7,791 bases of DNA from Candidatus Woesearchaeota archaeon. GTDB taxonomy: Archaea; Nanobdellota; Nanobdellia; Woesearchaeales; UBA11716. The stretch is from NCBI GenBank assembly GCA_013329175.1, contig DUKR01000141.1:1-7791 (forward strand), given 5' to 3'. How positions within the stretch are numbered: the first letter of the stretch is position 1; the number at the start of each line of letters is the position of its first letter. The position numbers and the translations under genes were made by a program. The notes under the pieces were generated by a model that was given only the letters and a program-made list of their open reading frames with translations, had not been told where the DNA came from and did no database searches. Below, piece by piece: positions 5,660 through 7,791 of this stretch.

Positions 5660-7366
5660 CTAATCCTGATGCATCGAAAGCTCGTGTCCCAGGGTTCTCC
5701 TGTGCTTGAGTTCTGCTATGTGCGCCAGCTTTGCCTTGATTATGTTTGCTGCGTTCTTTTTCATCTGGCGTATCATGACTGAGACATACTCACCGCCGAG
5801 GAAGTGGGGAAGGATGACGTAATCAGCGCCCCTGTCATACATCTCAAGGGCATCGTCGACAGTGTTGGCAGTCACGAAGATGAGCATCTTCTCGTTGAAC
5901 TCGCTGGCGTGCTCAATGACCGCAAGGTTGTCAGCTTTTGAAGGGACTGTCGAGATTATCATATTTGCCCTCCGGAGGTTGATCCTCTCCAGAACCTCAG
6001 GGTCGCCGACGTCGCCGTAGAGGCAGGGCTTGCCTACGCGGATGAGGTGCTTGATGACTTCAGGGTTGAAATCGAGGATAAGCAGCTTTTTTTTTGCAAA
6101 TACCAGATTCTTCTCGATGCCGTAGCCTATCCTGTTGTAGCCGCAGAGGATGGCGTCATAACACTCTTCAGGAGGCATGAATCCCATGTCTTTCTCCCTG
6201 TCGGTGAGGCGGTCAAGAAATCCTTGTTTTGTGAAGAGCCTGTGGTAGATAGCCTCATCGAATTTGGAGTAGTACGTCGTTGCAGTGATAGTGATGATGC
6301 CGACCATCAGGACAAGGGTAAAGCCGTCAAGAGTGAGGATGCCTGCGGTGAGGGCAAGGGATGCTATGATGAGGGAGAACTCGCTGACCTGCGCTAAGAT
6401 AATCGCTACTTCATATCCCGTTCGCTTCTGGTAGCCAAAAAAAGAGCAGATGAACTGGATGATGAAGGGCTTGACAAGCAGGACAAAGGCAAGAAAGATT
6501 ATGAGCGGGTAGATTATGCTCCCCAATGCCTCAAGCTGGAGCCTCAATCCCAGGGCGACGAAAAAAATTGTTGCGAAGAAGTCCCTTAGGGGCTTGACAC
6601 GAGCCATGATCTCGATGTGATAGGGAAGGTTTGCTATGGCAATGCCTGCAATGAAAGCACCGATTGCTATGGAGAGATTGAAGAATGCGGCAGTGGTTGC
6701 AAAAAGCAGGCAGAGGCTTATTGCGCAGAGGAAGAGCAGCTCTCGAGCCTTAGCAGCGAATTTGAAGAAGCCTGGCAGGATGAACTTGGAAAGGATCGCA
6801 GCAACAAGGAAGAATGCGCCTGTCTTTGCTATCGCCCCTATAATCGCTGAGACTCCACTATAGTCGGAGAACAGCGCCAATACCAAGATTGCGGCTATAT
6901 CCTGCATGACGAGGATGCCTATTGCAATCCTTCCGTGGAGAGTGTCAATCTTCTTCTTGTCAGAGAGCAATTTGACAGCGACCATGGTTGAAGAGAGCGC
7001 CATCATAATGCCGATGTAGGTTGCTTCCAGCGCTCCAAACCCGACAAGTGCAGCAAGGATGAAGGCTAATGTTGCTGTTGCTACCATCTGGATGATGCCG
7101 CCAAAGCTTGAGACCATGCCTACGTCCCTGAGCTTCTTGATGTCTATCTCAAGCCCCACGATGAAGAGGAGGAAGGCTACGCCAATCTCAGAGAGAGTGA
7201 ATATCAGCTCGGAATCGGTGATGACCTTAAAGACTGGGCCAAGAAGGATTCCAGCAAGGATGTAGGCAGGGATGAGGGGCTGGCGTAGGGCCTTGGCGAT
7301 GATAGCACATACTGTAGCGACGATGATGATAAGGCTTAAGAGGAGGAAAACGTTGGCTTCTGTCAT
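5660..7366 (-). CDS. CPA2-family cation:proton antiporter with C-terminal TrkA-N domain
   Basis: A 568-residue membrane protein of the KefB/KefC type. Residues 5-365 form about 12-13 hydrophobic segments. Family hallmarks are FIVGLEIDIKKL (68-79), ALSSTMVAVKLL (123-134), the ion-binding QD pair at Q155-D156 in GILVMQDIAAI, FFVALGLRL (268-276) and AQVSEFSLIIA (325-335). A linker (366-402) leads to a cytoplasmic TrkA-N/RCK Rossmann domain (404-535): GYNRIG (409-414), the acidic residue D432 that ends the second strand, GDVGDPEVLERI (451-462) and GADYVILP (513-520). It would exchange Na+ or K+ for H+ under control of a bound nucleotide. The middle glycine of the usual GxGxxG is Asn411. No TrkA-C domain follows; the C-terminus is a basic helix. 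The ATG overlaps the AbrB-like stop by four bases (ATGA). Ion specificity cannot be read from the sequence. Confidence 0.93.
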   Translation of the reverse strand: MTEANVFLLLSLIIIVATVCAIIAKALRQPLIPAYILAGILLGPVFKVITDSELIFTLSEIGVAFLLFIVGLEIDIKKLRDVGMVSSFGGIIQMVATATLAFILAALVGFGALEATYIGIMMALSSTMVAVKLLSDKKKIDTLHGRIAIGILVMQDIAAILVLALFSDYSGVSAIIGAIAKTGAFFLVAAILSKFILPGFFKFAAKARELLFLCAISLCLLFATTAAFFNLSIAIGAFIAGIAIANLPYHIEIMARVKPLRDFFATIFFVALGLRLQLEALGSIIYPLIIFLAFVLLVKPFIIQFICSFFGYQKRTGYEVAIILAQVSEFSLIIASLALTAGILTLDGFTLVLMVGIITITATTYYSKFDEAIYHRLFTKQGFLDRLTDREKDMGFMPPEECYDAILCGYNRIGYGIEKNLVFAKKKLLILDFNPEVIKHLIRVGKPCLYGDVGDPEVLERINLRRANMIISTVPSKADNLAVIEHASEFNEKMLIFVTANTVDDALEMYDRGADYVILPHFLGGEYVSVMIRQMKKNAANIIKAKLAHIAELKHRRTLGHELSMHQD

Positions 7367-7518
7367 TGTTTGGCCCCCCTTTTCCTTTCCAGAAGAAATC
7401 CCTTGTCGTGCTTACGAAACTCTAGCTCAACTCCTTTCTGAAGGCCCTCGTATTCAGCAAGGCGCTTAGGGATGGTTATTACAAGCTGGCCTGAGGGAAG
7501 CTGCTGAATTTTTACCAT
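7363..7518 (-). CDS. AbrB/SpoVT-like DNA-binding protein, 51 residues
   Basis: A short gene encoding a single swapped-hairpin AbrB (SpoVT/MazE-type) domain. The N-terminal strand MVKIQQLPSGQLVITIPKRL (1-20) has the typical pattern of a strand, a Gly turn, then V-x-IPK and a short helix. It is followed by AEYEGLQKGVELEF (21-34), matching the usual 'helix, L.kGd.vef' second half, and a basic tail. Such proteins dimerise and bind operator DNA, either as stand-alone regulators or as antitoxins; no toxin gene is next to it, so a regulator is more likely. Its TGA overlaps the antiporter ATG by four bases, making it the first gene of the operon and translationally coupled to the transporter. No Shine-Dalgarno precedes the ATG (pyrimidine-rich AGCTCCCC), and a TATA element lies about 30 bases upstream, so the mRNA is probably leaderless. 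Confidence 0.88.
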   Translation of the reverse strand: MVKIQQLPSGQLVITIPKRLAEYEGLQKGVELEFRKHDKGFLLERKRGAKQ

Positions 7519-7522
7519 GGGG

Positions 7523-7538
7523 AGCTATTAAATTAGCT
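7523..7538. promoter_or_regulatory. Inverted repeat at the operon start (candidate operator)
   Basis: The arms AGCTA (7523-7527) and TAGCT (7534-7538) flank a 6-base AT centre. The site lies between the TATA element and the AbrB-like ATG, covering the expected transcription start, where a bound dimer would block initiation. Autoregulation by the AbrB-like protein is an inference from position only; five-base arms can occur by chance. Confidence 0.3.
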
Positions 7539-7544
7539 AGTTTA

Positions 7545-7558
7545 TTTAATAAGTTTGC
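7545..7558 (-). promoter_or_regulatory. Candidate BRE/TATA promoter of the AbrB-antiporter operon
   Basis: On the minus strand the site reads GCAAACTTATTAAA, with an A-rich BRE-like part and a TATA-like box at 7552..7545. The box centre is about 30 bases from the ATG at 7518, so transcription would begin at about 7522, making the first gene near-leaderless. It lies in an AT-rich intergenic region, which makes chance matches more likely than at the 518-531 promoter. Confidence 0.45.
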
Positions 7559-7564
7559 TATTGG

Positions 7565-7638
7565 GTTTAAGATTAGTTTTTAGAATAGTTAAAATAATAG
7601 TTTTTTCTTTCCAGCGGTTAAATGATAATTTTTTCTTC
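7565..7638. repeat. Three imperfect AT-rich direct repeats upstream of the operon
   Basis: Three related units occur in the intergenic region on the plus strand: GTTTAAGATTAGTTTTTA (7565-7582), GTTAAAATAATAGTTTTTTC (7588-7607, continuing CTTT-like) and GTTAAATGATAATTTTTTCT (7617-7636). Each runs GTT(T/A)AA, then an AT core, then a T-run. Spacings are 23 and 29 bases. They could be regulator sites, decayed promoters, or low-complexity coincidence. The stretch 7519-7644 holds no other gene that I can support. Confidence 0.35.
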
Positions 7639-7644
7639 GTGTCC

Positions 7645-7791
7645 TTAAATCGTTCTATCCCTTGTTTTTCTTGTTGAAGATAAAGAAAAAGCGTAATAGT
7701 TCACTCTCCTGAAGGCTTCATCTGGGAAGAACGGGGCAGGCTCGTGGGAAGCTGGCATTCCCAAAAATATCATTATGAAAAAGGCATTAGC
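7645..7791 (-). CDS. Possible C-terminal end of a further minus-strand gene (partial)
   Basis: One minus-strand frame is open from the right edge to TAA at 7647..7645, giving 48 codons (including ANAFFIMIFLGMPASHEPAP, then FFPDEAFRRVNYYAFSLSS) with no recognised motif. In its favour, it lies on the same strand as its neighbours, the composition rises from AT-rich intergenic to more balanced at about 7690, and the stop precedes the AT-rich promoter region. Against it, two plus-strand frames are also open over the same GC-richer block. One of these has an ATG at 7775 (MKKAL...) and the other, starting after a stop at 7681, reads EGFIWEERGRLVGSWHSQKY. Sequence beyond the window would settle the choice. 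Confidence 0.25.
   Translation of the reverse strand, partial: ANAFFIMIFLGMPASHEPAPFFPDEAFRRVNYYAFSLSSTRKTRDRTI

Noticed and set aside
7363..7518. AbrB-like gene as the antitoxin of a toxin-antitoxin pair
   Set aside because: The adjacent co-translated gene is a 568-residue antiporter, not a MazF- or PIN-type toxin, and no other small toxin-like gene is seen on either side.
7746..7762. Hairpin GGGAA/TTCCC as an intrinsic terminator
   Set aside because: It has only five base pairs and is followed by an A-rich stretch with no T-run on the plus strand. On the minus strand no supported gene ends immediately before it.

Overview
The window looks like archaeal chromosome, most likely from a DPANN-type lineage such as Woesearchaeota or a relative. 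The clues are promoters of the BRE/TATA type placed so close to start codons that several transcripts would be leaderless, a stand-alone CRM/YhbY protein, a tiny AbrB-like regulator, a UPF0489 protein, and large proteins of unknown family. The lineage is an inference; no rRNA or other marker gene is present.

All seven complete genes lie on the minus strand, so transcription runs from high to low coordinates. The upstream block (7518 down to 4446) is a tightly packed four-gene operon. It starts with a 51-residue AbrB/SpoVT-like DNA-binding protein. Its stop overlaps by 4 bases the start of a CPA2-type cation:proton antiporter fused to a TrkA-N (RCK) domain. After a 23-base gap comes a UPF0489/arginase-fold protein, whose stop directly abuts the start of a YhbY-like RNA-binding protein. 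A TATA-like element and an inverted repeat sit just before the AbrB start.

The second block (4377 down to 578) has its own TATATATA element and a Shine-Dalgarno. It holds an unrecognised 480-residue soluble protein and, 5 bases after its tandem stop codons, a protein of about 783 residues. The latter carries an endonuclease IV/xylose-isomerase-like TIM barrel in which all nine metal ligands of E. coli endonuclease IV can be matched. A roughly 300-residue insertion separates the second and third ligands, and the tail is glycine-rich and aromatic. A third unit (491 down to 48) has a strong, near-leaderless promoter and encodes a 147-residue coiled-coil protein of unknown function. The three unknowns in a row are the best candidate for an undescribed system.

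The left edge probably carries the last 16 codons of a convergent plus-strand gene. The right edge, beyond an AT-rich intergenic stretch with imperfect repeats, may hold the end of another minus-strand gene; this is uncertain. No rRNA, tRNA, CRISPR array, transposase or phage gene was seen.
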